A stretch of DNA of 43,190 nt from Variovorax sp. CAN15. GTDB taxonomy: Bacteria; Pseudomonadota; Gammaproteobacteria; Burkholderiales; Burkholderiaceae_C. The stretch spans positions 170,644-213,833 of the forward strand of contig NZ_JASMRZ010000004.1 in the NCBI RefSeq assembly GCF_030462475.1. Direction: 5' to 3'. Positions 26,177 through 35,990 of this stretch are shown here, one piece after another. Position 1 is the first letter of the stretch. Each line of letters begins with the position of its first letter. The notes below the pieces were generated by a model, which searched no databases, had not been told where the DNA came from, and worked only from the letters and a program-made list of their open reading frames with translations. The position numbers were made by a program, and so were the translations under genes.

Positions 26177-26214
26177 CGCGCAGCAGGCCGCCCTGCAGGG
26201 CGGCCTGCTGCGCG
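26177..26214. repeat. 38-bp perfect palindrome in the IS21 right end
   Basis: Centred on CTGCAG (26193-26198), with 16 matching bases on each side (left arm 26177-26192, right arm 26199-26214, the latter GGCGGCCTGCTGCGCG). There is no loop and no T run. Confidence 0.92.
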
Positions 26215-26304
26215 ACCCATCCCACACGAACGATCACTGCAAAACCGCCGCCTCGCCGCCGGTCACGGAAACGGCACCTCACCGCCGATGAACAAAAGCG
26301 CCTT

Positions 26305-26318
26305 CTCACCGCCGAATA
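26305..26318 (-). repeat. Right subterminal inverted repeat of the IS21 element
   Basis: CTCACCGCCGAATA is the exact inverse of 21597-21610. Another CTCACCGCCG lies inward near 26278-26287, indicating multiple IstA sites. Confidence 0.88.
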
Positions 26319-26339
26319 AGCGCGCTTCCTGACCGCCGT

Positions 26340-27149
26340 TCACACATGCCGGACCAGATCGGGCTTCACCAGCTTGCTGGCTTGCAGACGGCCACTCTGC
26401 AACTCGGCAGTCATCGAGTACGGACCGAGCACCGAGTACAGGCCCGGCGTCCGGGCCACCAGTTCCTTCTGCACCGTCAATGAGTCCGCTTCGGCGACGG
26501 ATACGAGCTTGAATCCGAGGCTGCGTGCCGCCTCGTCGAGTGCTTCGCGCCAATGACTGGGCCTGCGCGGAAGGACCAACTGCAGTCCGGACAGACGAGA
26601 GAAGTTCACAGTGGACTCCCGCGTGATCTCGTCGCCAGGGGCAGAGACCAGGTACGTATGCGCAACGCTCAACAGCTTCTCCTCTCGGCCGCTCGGGCGG
26701 TTGAAGCGAAAGAGGACCGCCATATCGACAGCACCGCTGTCCAGCAGCGTGTCCAGTTCAGTGCCTTGAGACTCGGTAATGTTGAGACGGATACCCGGGT
26801 GCTCCGAGCGCAGCCGCTCGAACAACCGGGTCACCAGTGGATGTGCGCCTGAAGGAATGATGCCCATCCGGACTTCACCGAGCAGCTTGCCTGACTCCGT
26901 GCGCAGTTCCTCCGTAAGGCGTTCCGTTTCCTGCAGCCATGAGCGCAGTCGCACCACAGCCCTTGCGCCCAGTTCGGTCAGGGTCACACCACGGCCGGTG
27001 CGGCGAAAGAGCGGGCCGCCCAGTGCGGCTTCGAACTCGCTGATCTGGCGACTGACATGCGATTGCACCGTCTGGCGGCGTGCAGCCACCTTGCTGAGGC
27101 TACCGGCCTCGACCACTTCGAGGAAGAGCCTGACGCTTGCGACGTTCAT
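26340..27149 (-). pseudogene. LysR-family regulator truncated by the IS21 insertion (5' part)
   Basis: The 269 residues include a LysR helix-turn-helix (SVRLFLEVVEAGSLSKVAARR, split at residues 5-25, and QSHVSRQISEFEAALGGPLFRR) and most of the effector domain (VRMGIIPSGAHPLV). It ends ...KPDLVRHV at a TGA supplied by the IS21 end (26342-26340). About 40 C-terminal residues lie at 21441-21563 on the other side of the element. The shortened protein could still bind DNA, but LysR C-termini matter for oligomerisation. It is divergent from the FAH/hydantoinase operon and was presumably its regulator, so that operon may now be misregulated. Confidence 0.92.
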
Positions 27150-27303
27150 AGGGATTTCCCTTAAGAGCCATGCCTAAATTGGCAACTCTGAAACGCCTGA
27201 ATTCTATCTAGGCGGATGGCTCGCCAATTTCTACATTTGGTCCAGCGCTTCGCTAGGGCATACGAAATTCCAAACCCGCAGAGATCCATCCCAAGGAGAT
27301 ACC

Positions 27304-28155
27304 TTGAAACTCGCCAGCTTCAAACACGACGGACGAGCCACCTACGGAGTGGCACAGGCAGACCGCTATCTGCAACCCCCTGCCGACTTTCTGAACCGCT
27401 ATCCGGACCTCGCCGCAGTGCTGCGCGCTAATGCACAACGCGAGCTCGAGCACGCCGCGATCAGCAGTGGTATTTCAATTCAGGCCGCAGCGACGCAGGC
27501 CCTGCCGGTCCTGCCCACCCCGCAGAAGTTCATCTGCGTCGGCCTGAATTACAAGACCCACGTCGCTGAGACCAAGCGCGACGACAGCGCATACCCCGCC
27601 CTATTCGTGCGCTTCGCGGATTCACTGGCCGCGAATGGGGACGTCGTGCATCGCCCGTCTTTCTCGGAGCGCTTCGATTGGGAGGGCGAGCTCGCCGTCG
27701 TCATCGGCAAGGAGGGGCGTGCGATCTCTCAGGCACAAGCCTTCGACCATGTTGCCGGCTATGCGTGCTTCAACGACATCACCGTGCGCGACTGGCAACG
27801 CCACACGCATCAGTGGACCCCGGGCAAGAATTTCCCCGGCACCGGTCCGCTGGGCCCTTGGCTCGTGACCGCCGATGAAGTCCCGGACGTCAACGCGTTG
27901 ACCCTCGAGACCCGCCTCAATGGCGAAATCATGCAGAAGGCATCGCTTGCCGACCTGATCTTCACCATCCCGGTGCTGATCGAATACATCTCCCGCTTCA
28001 CCCCCCTGTCCCCTGGTGACGTGATTGCCACCGGCACGCCCGGTGGCGTGGGCGACCGCCGCACGCCGCCTGTGTACATGAAGGACGGCGATGTGGTCGA
28101 GGTCGAAATCACTGGCCTCGGCATTCTCAAAAACCGCATCGGTACTGCGGCCTGA
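27304..28155 (+). CDS. Fumarylacetoacetate hydrolase-family protein
   Basis: A 283-residue FAH-fold enzyme. The metal ligands are visible: Glu127 and Glu129 in DWEGEL and Asp158 in CFNDITVRD. GLNYKTHVAE and the C-terminal GDVIATGTPGGVG are typical. Family members hydrolyse or decarboxylate/isomerise 2,4-dioxo or 2-hydroxymuconic-type acids, with Mg2+. The TTG start at 27304 is supported by AAGGAGAT 3 nt upstream and the family N-terminus MKLASF. It opens the operon with the hydantoinase A and B genes, divergent from the truncated LysR gene. The substrate is unknown; a ring-opening product or acylpyruvate is possible. Confidence 0.9.
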   Translation: MKLASFKHDGRATYGVAQADRYLQPPADFLNRYPDLAAVLRANAQRELEHAAISSGISIQAAATQALPVLPTPQKFICVGLNYKTHVAETKRDDSAYPALFVRFADSLAANGDVVHRPSFSERFDWEGELAVVIGKEGRAISQAQAFDHVAGYACFNDITVRDWQRHTHQWTPGKNFPGTGPLGPWLVTADEVPDVNALTLETRLNGEIMQKASLADLIFTIPVLIEYISRFTPLSPGDVIATGTPGGVGDRRTPPVYMKDGDVVEVEITGLGILKNRIGTAA

Positions 28156-28170
28156 CCGCACGAAATCACC

Positions 28171-30273
28171 ATGGCAAACAAATCTCAGGCGGTGCCTCCC
28201 GTCAGCGCCAAGCTGCGCATAGCCGTCGACATCGGCGGCACGTTCACCGACATGGCGGCTTTCGATGAAGTCTCCGGCAAGCTCCTGTTCGGCAAGGCGC
28301 TGTCCACGCACGGGCAACTCGTCGACGGCATCCAGCACACGCTGGACAGCGCAGACATCGACGTGCACAACGGCAATCTTTTTCTGCACGGCTCGACCAT
28401 CGCGATCAACACGCTGCTTGAGCGCAATGGTGCCAACACAGCGCTGCTGATTACCGAGGGGTTCCGCGACATCTACGAGATCGGCCGCGTCAATCGTCCG
28501 GACGCGTACAACCTTTTCTTCAACAAGCACACGCCGCTGGTCAAGCGCTCCTTGCGCTTCGAGGTTGCGGAAAGGCTGCGCGCCGATGGAAGCACGCACA
28601 AGCCGCTCGATGAGGCGGCCGTGCGCGAACTCGCGCGAGAACTGCGCGGACAGGGCATCGAGGCGGTGGCCGTGCTGCTGCTGCACTCCTATCGCAACCC
28701 CGCGCACGAGCAGCGCGTCAAGCAGATCCTGCAGGAGGAACTGCCGGGCGCGTTCGTGAGTGCCTCGCACGAACTCTCACAGGAGTACCGGGAGTTCGAA
28801 CGCGTCTCCACCGTCGTGGCGAATGCCTACGTCGGACCCCGCGTGTCGGCCTATCTCGGCGAGTTGGAGAAGCACCTTGCCAAGGGCGGGTTCGAGGGCG
28901 ACTTCTACGTCGTGCAGTCCACTGGCGGGCTCTTTCCCAGCGAGCATGCCCGGCGAGACTGCGTGCGCATGCTGGAGTCGGGCCCGGCGGCCGGCGTCAT
29001 CGGCGCGCAGGCCATCTGCGCTCAACTGGGCATGGGGGATGCGATCGCCTTCGACATGGGTGGCACTACAGCCAAGGCCGGCGTGATCAGCGAGGGGCGC
29101 CCTCTGACGACAGGCTCGGCGCTGATCGGTGGCTACGAACGCGCGCTGCCGATCCAGATCCCGATGATGGACATCCACGAAGTGGGCACCGGTGGCGGCA
29201 GCATTGCGCGCGTTGAAACCGGCAGCGCACTGCGCGTCGGCCCCCAGAGCGCCGGCTCGATTCCCGGTCCTGTGGCCTACGGCCGCGGCGGCACCGAACC
29301 CACGGTGACGGACGCCAACCTGCTGCTGGGCCGGCTCGACGCCGACCACTTCCTGGGCGGCGAACTCAAGCTCGACATGGCCGGCTGCGAACACCAGATG
29401 CGCGAGCGCGTCGCCGGGCCGCTGGGGCTGGATCCGACCGAGGCGGCCGACGGCATCCTTCGCATCGCCGTGACGCAGATGTCGCATGCTGTGAAGGCAG
29501 TGACCACCGAGCGCGGCCTTGATGCCGGCAGCTTCACCATGGTGGTCTACGGCGGTGCGGGTCCGCTGCACGCTTCGGCCATTGCGCGCGAGATCGGCAT
29601 CCGCAAGGTGCTCATCCCCTTCGCTCCCGGCTACTTCTCGGCCTACGGCATGCTGTTTTCCGATCTGCGCTACGACTACGTGCGCTCGGTGTTCCGCAAG
29701 CTCAACGACGTGTCGTTCGAAGAGATCGAATCGCTCTACCAGGGGATGGAAGACGAAGGCCGCGCCGCGCTGGCGCAGTCCGGTGTCAAAGCCGACGGGA
29801 TCGTCATCGAGCGCGCCGCCGACATGCGGTATGTCGGCCAGGAACACGCAGTGACGGTCGACCTCCCAATGGCCTTCTTCGAGAGCAAGGACCGTTCGGC
29901 GATCAAGCGCCAGTTCGACGAACTTCACAAGGTGCGCTACGGCACCTCTGCGCCGAAGGAACCTGCTGACCTGGTGAGCCTGCGCGTCACGGTGCTGGGC
30001 ACCATGAAGAAGCCGCCAAAGCACAGTGTCGAGACGGGCTCCGAGCAGCCCGAGAAGGCAGCCCTGCGCGTCGTCAAGCCGGTGTACTTCCGTTCGGGAG
30101 GCTGGGCGGACACGCCGGTCTACAAGCGCGACCTGCTGCTCTCGGGCAACGTCGTGGCAGGGCCTGCGCTGATCGAGGAGCACGCCTCCACCACCGTTGT
30201 GCAGCCGGGCGATGAATTGCGCGTCGACGAACTGGGCAACCTTCAAATTTCCATTGGGAGCGACAGGACATGA
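28171..30273 (+). CDS. hyuA: Hydantoinase/oxoprolinase family subunit A
   Basis: A 700-residue ATP-grasping actin-like subunit. The N-terminal phosphate loop DIGGTFTD is at residues 20-27, with HGSTIAINTLLERNGA, SGPAAGVIGAQ, FDMGGTTAKAGV and YGGAGPLHA later. This family (N-methylhydantoinase A, 5-oxoprolinase N-half, acetone or acetophenone carboxylase subunits) phosphorylates a carbonyl to drive ring opening or carboxylation. The B subunit overlaps by 4 nt (ATGA), so a stoichiometric AB complex is expected. The length is typical of HyuA. The substrate cannot be fixed from the sequence; the nearby FAH-fold enzyme suggests a cyclic amide or ketone route. Confidence 0.92.
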   Translation: MANKSQAVPPVSAKLRIAVDIGGTFTDMAAFDEVSGKLLFGKALSTHGQLVDGIQHTLDSADIDVHNGNLFLHGSTIAINTLLERNGANTALLITEGFRDIYEIGRVNRPDAYNLFFNKHTPLVKRSLRFEVAERLRADGSTHKPLDEAAVRELARELRGQGIEAVAVLLLHSYRNPAHEQRVKQILQEELPGAFVSASHELSQEYREFERVSTVVANAYVGPRVSAYLGELEKHLAKGGFEGDFYVVQSTGGLFPSEHARRDCVRMLESGPAAGVIGAQAICAQLGMGDAIAFDMGGTTAKAGVISEGRPLTTGSALIGGYERALPIQIPMMDIHEVGTGGGSIARVETGSALRVGPQSAGSIPGPVAYGRGGTEPTVTDANLLLGRLDADHFLGGELKLDMAGCEHQMRERVAGPLGLDPTEAADGILRIAVTQMSHAVKAVTTERGLDAGSFTMVVYGGAGPLHASAIAREIGIRKVLIPFAPGYFSAYGMLFSDLRYDYVRSVFRKLNDVSFEEIESLYQGMEDEGRAALAQSGVKADGIVIERAADMRYVGQEHAVTVDLPMAFFESKDRSAIKRQFDELHKVRYGTSAPKEPADLVSLRVTVLGTMKKPPKHSVETGSEQPEKAALRVVKPVYFRSGGWADTPVYKRDLLLSGNVVAGPALIEEHASTTVVQPGDELRVDELGNLQISIGSDRT

Positions 30274-32057
30274 GCAACCCGCACGACAAGCCGATCGACC
30301 CGGTCACCGTCGAGATCATCCGCAACGGCCTGTACGCGGTCACGGAGGAGATGAAGACCAACCTCACGCGCACCGCCTACAACCTCATCATCTACGAGGC
30401 GCTGGACTTCACGGTCGGCCTTTTCACCAAGGAGGGCGACACCGTCTCGATCGGCCTGGGCCTGCCGATGTTCATCCGAGGCATGTCCGAGACGGTCAAG
30501 GCGAAGATCAAGCACTTCGGCTACGAGAACATCCTGCCTGGCGACATCCTCGTCACGAACGACGCGTACACCACAGGCAGCCATCTGAACCACTTCACGT
30601 TCACGATGCCGATATTCCACGAGGGCAAGCTGGAAGGCTTTACCTGTTGCATGGCACATTGGCTGGACGTGGGCGGCACGCTCGGCAATGTGACCACCGA
30701 TATCTTCAGCGAAGGGATCCAGATTCCCATCCTGAAGTATCAGCGCGAGGGCGTGGTCAACCAGGACCTGATCGACATCATCGCGATGAATGTGCGGCTG
30801 GCCGAGCGCGCCCTGGGTGATCTGCGTGCCCAGATCACGGCCATCACCACCGGGGAGCGCCGCTACGTCGAGCTGCTGCAGCGCTATGGCGCCGAGGCGG
30901 TGAATGGTTCGATCCGCCAGATCATGGATTCATCCGAAGCAGTGGCGCGCAAGAACACGCTGTCGATTCCAGACGGAGTCTACGAGGCCGAGTCCTTCAT
31001 GGATGACGACGGTCTGGAGATCGGCAAGCGCATTCCGATACGTGTCAAGGTGACGGTCGCGGGCGACGAGATGACCGTGGACCTGTCGGACGTCAGCAAG
31101 CAGGTGCGCGGTTTCTACAACTCCGGCTTCACGACCGGCATCGCTTGTGCGCAGGTGGCCTACAAGTGTCTGACCACGCCCACCGACTACCCGGTCAACG
31201 ACGGCAGCTTCCGGTCGCTCAAGGTCATCATGCCGATGGGCACGGTGATCAGTGCCGAGCGGCCATACCCCATGCGGGTGTGGATGACGTTCCCGATGAC
31301 GGTGATCGACACCATCTTCAAGGCACTCGCACCAGCCATTCCCGACCGCTCCATTGCCGGCCACCATGCCGACCTGGTGTTCCCCAATATCCACGGCATT
31401 TCGCCGGAGGACGGGAGACTGTTCATCGTGGGCATTGGCCCGCTGGGCGGCGGCTGGGGTGCCAAGAGCACCGAGGACGGCGTCTCGGTCACCGTCTGCA
31501 TCAACGATGGCGACACGCACAACAGCCCGACCGAGCAGCTGGAAGCCAAGTACCCGGTGCTCGTGGAGAAGTACGAGATCCGCAGGGACAGCGCCGGCGC
31601 CGGCAAGTACCGTGGCGGGCTGGGCGCCGAGATGGTGGTGCAGGCGCTGTCGCCGTTCACCGTCACCACGCGCATCGACCGGGTGCATTGCAAGCCCTGG
31701 GGGTTGGAGGGCGGTGGCGATGCCATGGGCAACGGCCTGGCGGTACGCCACAAGGGCGAGTGGAAGACCGACCACCTGAACGCCAAGATCTTCAATGTGC
31801 GGCTGGAGCGCGGAGACGCCTACAAGATGCTGTCGGGCGGCGGCGGCGGTTTCGGTGACCCGTTGGAGCGTGACGTCGACCTGGTGGCCGAGGACGTGCG
31901 CGAAGGCTATGTGAGCGCGGAAGTCGCTCGCGAGGTCTACCGTGTGGCGCTGGATTCGCGCGGCGAGGTGGACGGGAACGCCACGCAAGGTCTGCGCCGC
32001 GCTCCCGGGAAAGCCGCGAGCATCCCGTCGCCTGCGGTCGCCTGGGACGGTCAGTGA
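30270..32057 (+). CDS. hyuB: Hydantoinase/oxoprolinase family subunit B
   Basis: A 595-residue B subunit: N-terminal DPVTVEIIRNGLYAVTEEM, NLTRTAYNLIIYEALDF, LPGDILVTNDAYTTGSHLNH, then AVNGSIRQIM, and near the C-terminus GAGKYRGGLGAEMV and LSGGGGGFGDP. The family subunit completes hydrolysis of the phosphorylated intermediate and contains a metal site. It overlaps hyuA by 4 nt and the next small ORF by 4 nt (GTGA), so four genes are translationally linked. The last ~35 residues (RAPGKAASIPSP) look like an extension beyond the usual end. Confidence 0.92.
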   Translation: MSNPHDKPIDPVTVEIIRNGLYAVTEEMKTNLTRTAYNLIIYEALDFTVGLFTKEGDTVSIGLGLPMFIRGMSETVKAKIKHFGYENILPGDILVTNDAYTTGSHLNHFTFTMPIFHEGKLEGFTCCMAHWLDVGGTLGNVTTDIFSEGIQIPILKYQREGVVNQDLIDIIAMNVRLAERALGDLRAQITAITTGERRYVELLQRYGAEAVNGSIRQIMDSSEAVARKNTLSIPDGVYEAESFMDDDGLEIGKRIPIRVKVTVAGDEMTVDLSDVSKQVRGFYNSGFTTGIACAQVAYKCLTTPTDYPVNDGSFRSLKVIMPMGTVISAERPYPMRVWMTFPMTVIDTIFKALAPAIPDRSIAGHHADLVFPNIHGISPEDGRLFIVGIGPLGGGWGAKSTEDGVSVTVCINDGDTHNSPTEQLEAKYPVLVEKYEIRRDSAGAGKYRGGLGAEMVVQALSPFTVTTRIDRVHCKPWGLEGGGDAMGNGLAVRHKGEWKTDHLNAKIFNVRLERGDAYKMLSGGGGGFGDPLERDVDLVAEDVREGYVSAEVAREVYRVALDSRGEVDGNATQGLRRAPGKAASIPSPAVAWDGQ

Positions 32058-32434
32058 TCGCAGTCATGGCCGACGAGGTCTCGCAGCGCGCCGACCGCCT
32101 GTTGTCGCTGTGGAGCGAACTGTCGATGCTCCATGTGGCATTGGGCGGTGCCTGTGCTTGCGGTACAGGCGGCATCAGCCTGCGGCTCGATGACTTCGAA
32201 CTGGACATCGTCGGCTACCTCGAAGACAACGGCTTGCGGTCAGGCATTGCGGAGGTGGTCGATTTCTTCGGCGACCTGCAGAAGGCAGGAATGCCACCGC
32301 AACCGTTGCGCCAGATTCTGGAAGATGCTCGCAACGACCAGCTCTCGGCGGCAGTGGCCGAATGGCTGCTGCCCAAGTTGGAGAAGACCTTGCGCTCCTT
32401 CGCAGAGCTGCACGGACCCAAGGCGCGGGACTGA
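32054..32434 (+). CDS. Unknown small protein between hydantoinase B and CobW-type GTPase
   Basis: A 126-residue protein, start GTG 32054 overlapping the hyuB stop (alternative ATG 32066). It has a helical N-terminus, a Cys-Gly motif GGACACGTGG (CxC with flanking glycines), then DDFELDIVGYL and a helical C-terminal half. I do not recognise a named family. The CxC motif and the position just before a COG0523 GTPase suggest a metal-handling partner of the GTPase or of the hydantoinase (inference). The gene ends 2 nt before the CobW start, so it is certainly co-transcribed. Confidence 0.72.
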   Translation: MIAVMADEVSQRADRLLSLWSELSMLHVALGGACACGTGGISLRLDDFELDIVGYLEDNGLRSGIAEVVDFFGDLQKAGMPPQPLRQILEDARNDQLSAAVAEWLLPKLEKTLRSFAELHGPKARD

Positions 32435-32436
32435 CC

Positions 32437-33507
<1,071 letters not shown>

Positions 33508-33550
33508 TCCGCGGCTCCAACACTCAAACAGAAAAGATTCCGGAGACAAG

Positions 33551-34963
33551 ATGACAGTCGATTCGACCCAGACGGGACAGAGCAGGGGCGCCATTCAACA
33601 GGCTGCCGGACTGCTGTTTCGCATCGAGAACGTGCCGTTCAGCCGCTGGCACACCAAGGCCCGCATCATCATGGGCAGCGCCACTTTCTTCGACGCGTTC
33701 GATGCGCTTGCATTGGCGTTCGTGCTGCCGGTCCTGATCGGGCTCTGGCACCTCTCGCCCCTGCAGGTGGGCATGCTGATCGCCTCCGGCTACGCGGGTC
33801 AGGTCATCGGTGCTCTCCTGTTCGGATGGCTCGCGGAACGCTACGGCCGGGTGCCGAGCGTCACCGCGACCGTGGCCCTCATGTCGGTGATGAGCATCGC
33901 ATGCGCGACGGCCGGCAGTTTCGACGTGCTGTTTGCACTGCGCTTTTTGCAAGGGATCGGCGTCGGCGGCGAGGTGCCTATCGCGGCCGCCTACATCAAC
34001 GAACTCTCCCAGGCGAAGGGACGCGGCCGCTTCTTCATCCTCTATGAACTGATTTTTCCTTTGGGGCTGCTCGCGGCGGCCCAGGTCGGCGCATTCGTCG
34101 TGCCTCGCTTCGGCTGGGAATACATGTTTCTCGTCGGCGGCATTCCGGGCTTGCTCATCCTGGTCTTCATGGCGCGTCTACCGGAATCTCCCCGCTGGCT
34201 CACCTCGAAGGGAAGGTTTGCCGACGCCGAGCGCGTGATCGCCGGCATCGAGGCGAGCACCACGAAGAGGAGCCTGGATATCACGCGAGAGAAGGACCAG
34301 GTCGAGGCTCGAGTCGCTGCCCTCGCGACCGGGTTGGCCAGCACCCGAAAGGGATCGTGGAAGGAACTGTTCTCACCGCTGTACCGACCGCGCACGCTGG
34401 TCGTCTGGGTGCTGTGGGCATCCTCCTACTTCGTCGCCAACGGCATCAACAACTGGTTGCCCACGCTCTACCGCACGGTCTATCACCTGCCGCTGCAGGA
34501 GTCGCTGCGCATGGCGTCTCTGACGAATGTTCTCAGTACCTGCGCCGTGTTGGTATGCGCCTTGATGGTCGATCGCGTCGGCCGGCGCCGATGGGCGACC
34601 TCCAGCTTCCTGGTCAGTGGCCTGTTGCTGGGCCTCCTCGCCGCGATCGGCGCCGGCAGCCCTTGGTCGGTGGTGGTGCTGGCGTCCACGGCCTACGCGG
34701 TGATGGGCACGACCACCGTGCTGCTCTATCTCTACACGCCGGAGATCTACCCGACCCGGATGCGCGCGATCGGAACGGGATTGGCGACATCGTGGTTGCG
34801 CGTGGCATCGGCTACCGCTCCCGCCATCGTCGGGATCGTCCTGACTTCCCATGGCATCGCGACGGTCTTCCTGATGTTCGCGCTGGCCAACGTGGTCGGA
34901 TTCTTCGCGGCGCAGCGCATGGTCGAAACGGCCAACCGCGCACTCGAGGAGATCTCGCCATGA
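33551..34963 (+). CDS. MFS transporter (sugar-porter/aromatic acid symporter type)
   Basis: A 470-residue major facilitator carrier with 12 predicted membrane segments. The loop signature GWLAERYGRVPS follows the second helix, and the corresponding second-half loop MVDRVGRRRWAT follows helix 8. GIGVGGEVPIAAAYINEL, RLPESPRWL and YTPEIYPTRMRAIGTG are hallmarks of this MFS group. It probably imports the organic acid consumed by this operon. ATG 33551 follows GGAGACAAG. The central loop (residues about 215-265) is long, with Lys and Glu. Confidence 0.92.
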   Translation: MTVDSTQTGQSRGAIQQAAGLLFRIENVPFSRWHTKARIIMGSATFFDAFDALALAFVLPVLIGLWHLSPLQVGMLIASGYAGQVIGALLFGWLAERYGRVPSVTATVALMSVMSIACATAGSFDVLFALRFLQGIGVGGEVPIAAAYINELSQAKGRGRFFILYELIFPLGLLAAAQVGAFVVPRFGWEYMFLVGGIPGLLILVFMARLPESPRWLTSKGRFADAERVIAGIEASTTKRSLDITREKDQVEARVAALATGLASTRKGSWKELFSPLYRPRTLVVWVLWASSYFVANGINNWLPTLYRTVYHLPLQESLRMASLTNVLSTCAVLVCALMVDRVGRRRWATSSFLVSGLLLGLLAAIGAGSPWSVVVLASTAYAVMGTTTVLLYLYTPEIYPTRMRAIGTGLATSWLRVASATAPAIVGIVLTSHGIATVFLMFALANVVGFFAAQRMVETANRALEEISP

Positions 34964-34989
34964 CCCACCCAAAACGAACTGGAGACATG

Positions 34990-35946
34990 ATGAAAATCCC
35001 AAGCCTGATTGCCCTCGCTACGATCTTTGCGGCACCCGCGGGCGCGCAGACTGCCAAGTTTCCGGATCGAATGATCCGGATCATCGTTCCCTTTGCCGCA
35101 GGCGGCGGGGTCGACTCTACGGCTCGGCTGGTCGCCAACAGGTTGCAAACCCAACTCGGCGTCTCAGTGATCGTGGAGAACCGCGCCGGCGCGAACGGGG
35201 TGCTTGGCGGCAAGGCAGTGCAGACGGCGGCCAACGATGGCTACACGCTGCTGTTCTCGGCGGCCACCCATGTCCTCGCCAAACAGGTGCTGAGCAACGC
35301 ACCTTACGACCCGGTCGTCGATTTCGCTCCCGTGGCACGCGTCGCCGAGGCGCCGTTGATGCTGGTGATCGCGCCGCAACTCGAAGTGCAGAAGCTGCCG
35401 GAACTGCTCGCCGCCGCGAAGCAGACGACGTGGACGGCCGCGATCCCGGCGGCTGGCGCGCCGAGCCACCTGGCCACGCTTCTGCTGGCCAAGCAAGGCA
35501 ACGTCACATTCAGCTTCGTTCCCTACAAGGGCACGCAGCCCGCGCTGGTTGATGTCGCGGGTGGCCATGTGCAGCTGATGCTGGACTCGATGATCTCGGT
35601 GCTGCCGCTGGCGAAAGCCGGCCGCGTCAAGCCGGTCGCGATTACTTCGCCGAAACGCAGTCCGCTCGCGCCGGAGGTGCCGACAGCGCAAGAAAGCGGG
35701 TTGCCCGGCTTGACCTATGCGTCCTGGTACGGCATCTGGGCGCCGAAGGGCACGGCACCGGAGCGTGTGCAACTTCTCAACAAGGCGATCAACGCCTCCG
35801 TCAACGAGCTCACCAGATCCGGCGCATTTGCAGGTCTGGGCATCGACCCCGTGAGCCAGGATGCAGATCAATTCGCTCGCTACATCACAGGGTACGTAAC
35901 CCAGAGCGCCGACCTCCTGAAAAGCGCGGGCTTCAAGCCCGAGTGA
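34990..35946 (+). CDS. Bug-family tripartite tricarboxylate transporter substrate-binding protein
   Basis: A 318-residue periplasmic binder with a short signal peptide (MKIPSLIALATIFAAPAGA, cleaved before QTAKFPD). The Bug signatures IRIIVPFAAGGGVDSTARLVA, SVIVENRAGANGVLGGKAV, FVPYKGTQPAL and VPTAQESGLPG are present. The ATG at 34990 is preferred because GGAG lies 5 nt upstream; in-frame ATGs at 34987 and 34960 (the latter overlapping the MFS stop) are alternatives. With no TctAB genes nearby it is a solitary Bug. It probably serves the same substrate as the MFS carrier and porin. Confidence 0.92.
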   Translation: MKIPSLIALATIFAAPAGAQTAKFPDRMIRIIVPFAAGGGVDSTARLVANRLQTQLGVSVIVENRAGANGVLGGKAVQTAANDGYTLLFSAATHVLAKQVLSNAPYDPVVDFAPVARVAEAPLMLVIAPQLEVQKLPELLAAAKQTTWTAAIPAAGAPSHLATLLLAKQGNVTFSFVPYKGTQPALVDVAGGHVQLMLDSMISVLPLAKAGRVKPVAITSPKRSPLAPEVPTAQESGLPGLTYASWYGIWAPKGTAPERVQLLNKAINASVNELTRSGAFAGLGIDPVSQDADQFARYITGYVTQSADLLKSAGFKPE

Positions 35947-35990
35947 CGTTCCCTTGTTTTTTTCCCGCCCACCAGAAAAAGGAGACATCC

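Larger units (their letters stand above)
21571..26342. mobile_element. IS21-family element with nested IS3, flanked by 7-bp target duplication
   Basis: The element starts TGTTGGCGGCGG at 21571 and ends CCGCCGTTCA at 26342, giving 5'-TG...CA-3' ends. CACATGC flanks it on both sides (21564-21570 and 26343-26349) as a 7-bp target duplication. Subterminal inverted repeats TATTCGGCGGTGAG occur at 21597-21610 and, inverted, at 26305-26318. On the right a further copy and a variant of CGGCGGTGAG follow inward, and GCGGTTTTGCAG-type sequence is shared by both ends. On the minus strand it carries a Cys-rich ORF, istA and istB, then the IS3 insertion and a small ORF. It is 4772 bp long, about 3.5 kb without the IS3. 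Confidence 0.93.
25897..26342. other. Right-end non-coding region of the IS21 element
   Basis: No convincing gene is seen in these 446 nt. They hold a small inverted repeat ACTCGGG / CCCGAGT (26102-26120), the 38-bp palindrome at 26177-26214, and a series of CACCGCCG-type repeats up to the TG...CA end at 26342. Confidence 0.7.

Noticed and set aside
26177..26214. 38-bp palindrome as a normal Rho-independent terminator
   Set aside because: No T run follows on either strand and there is no loop.
28777..30246. A 489-codon minus-strand frame inside hyuA
   Set aside because: Antisense shadow of the hydantoinase A gene with no motif.
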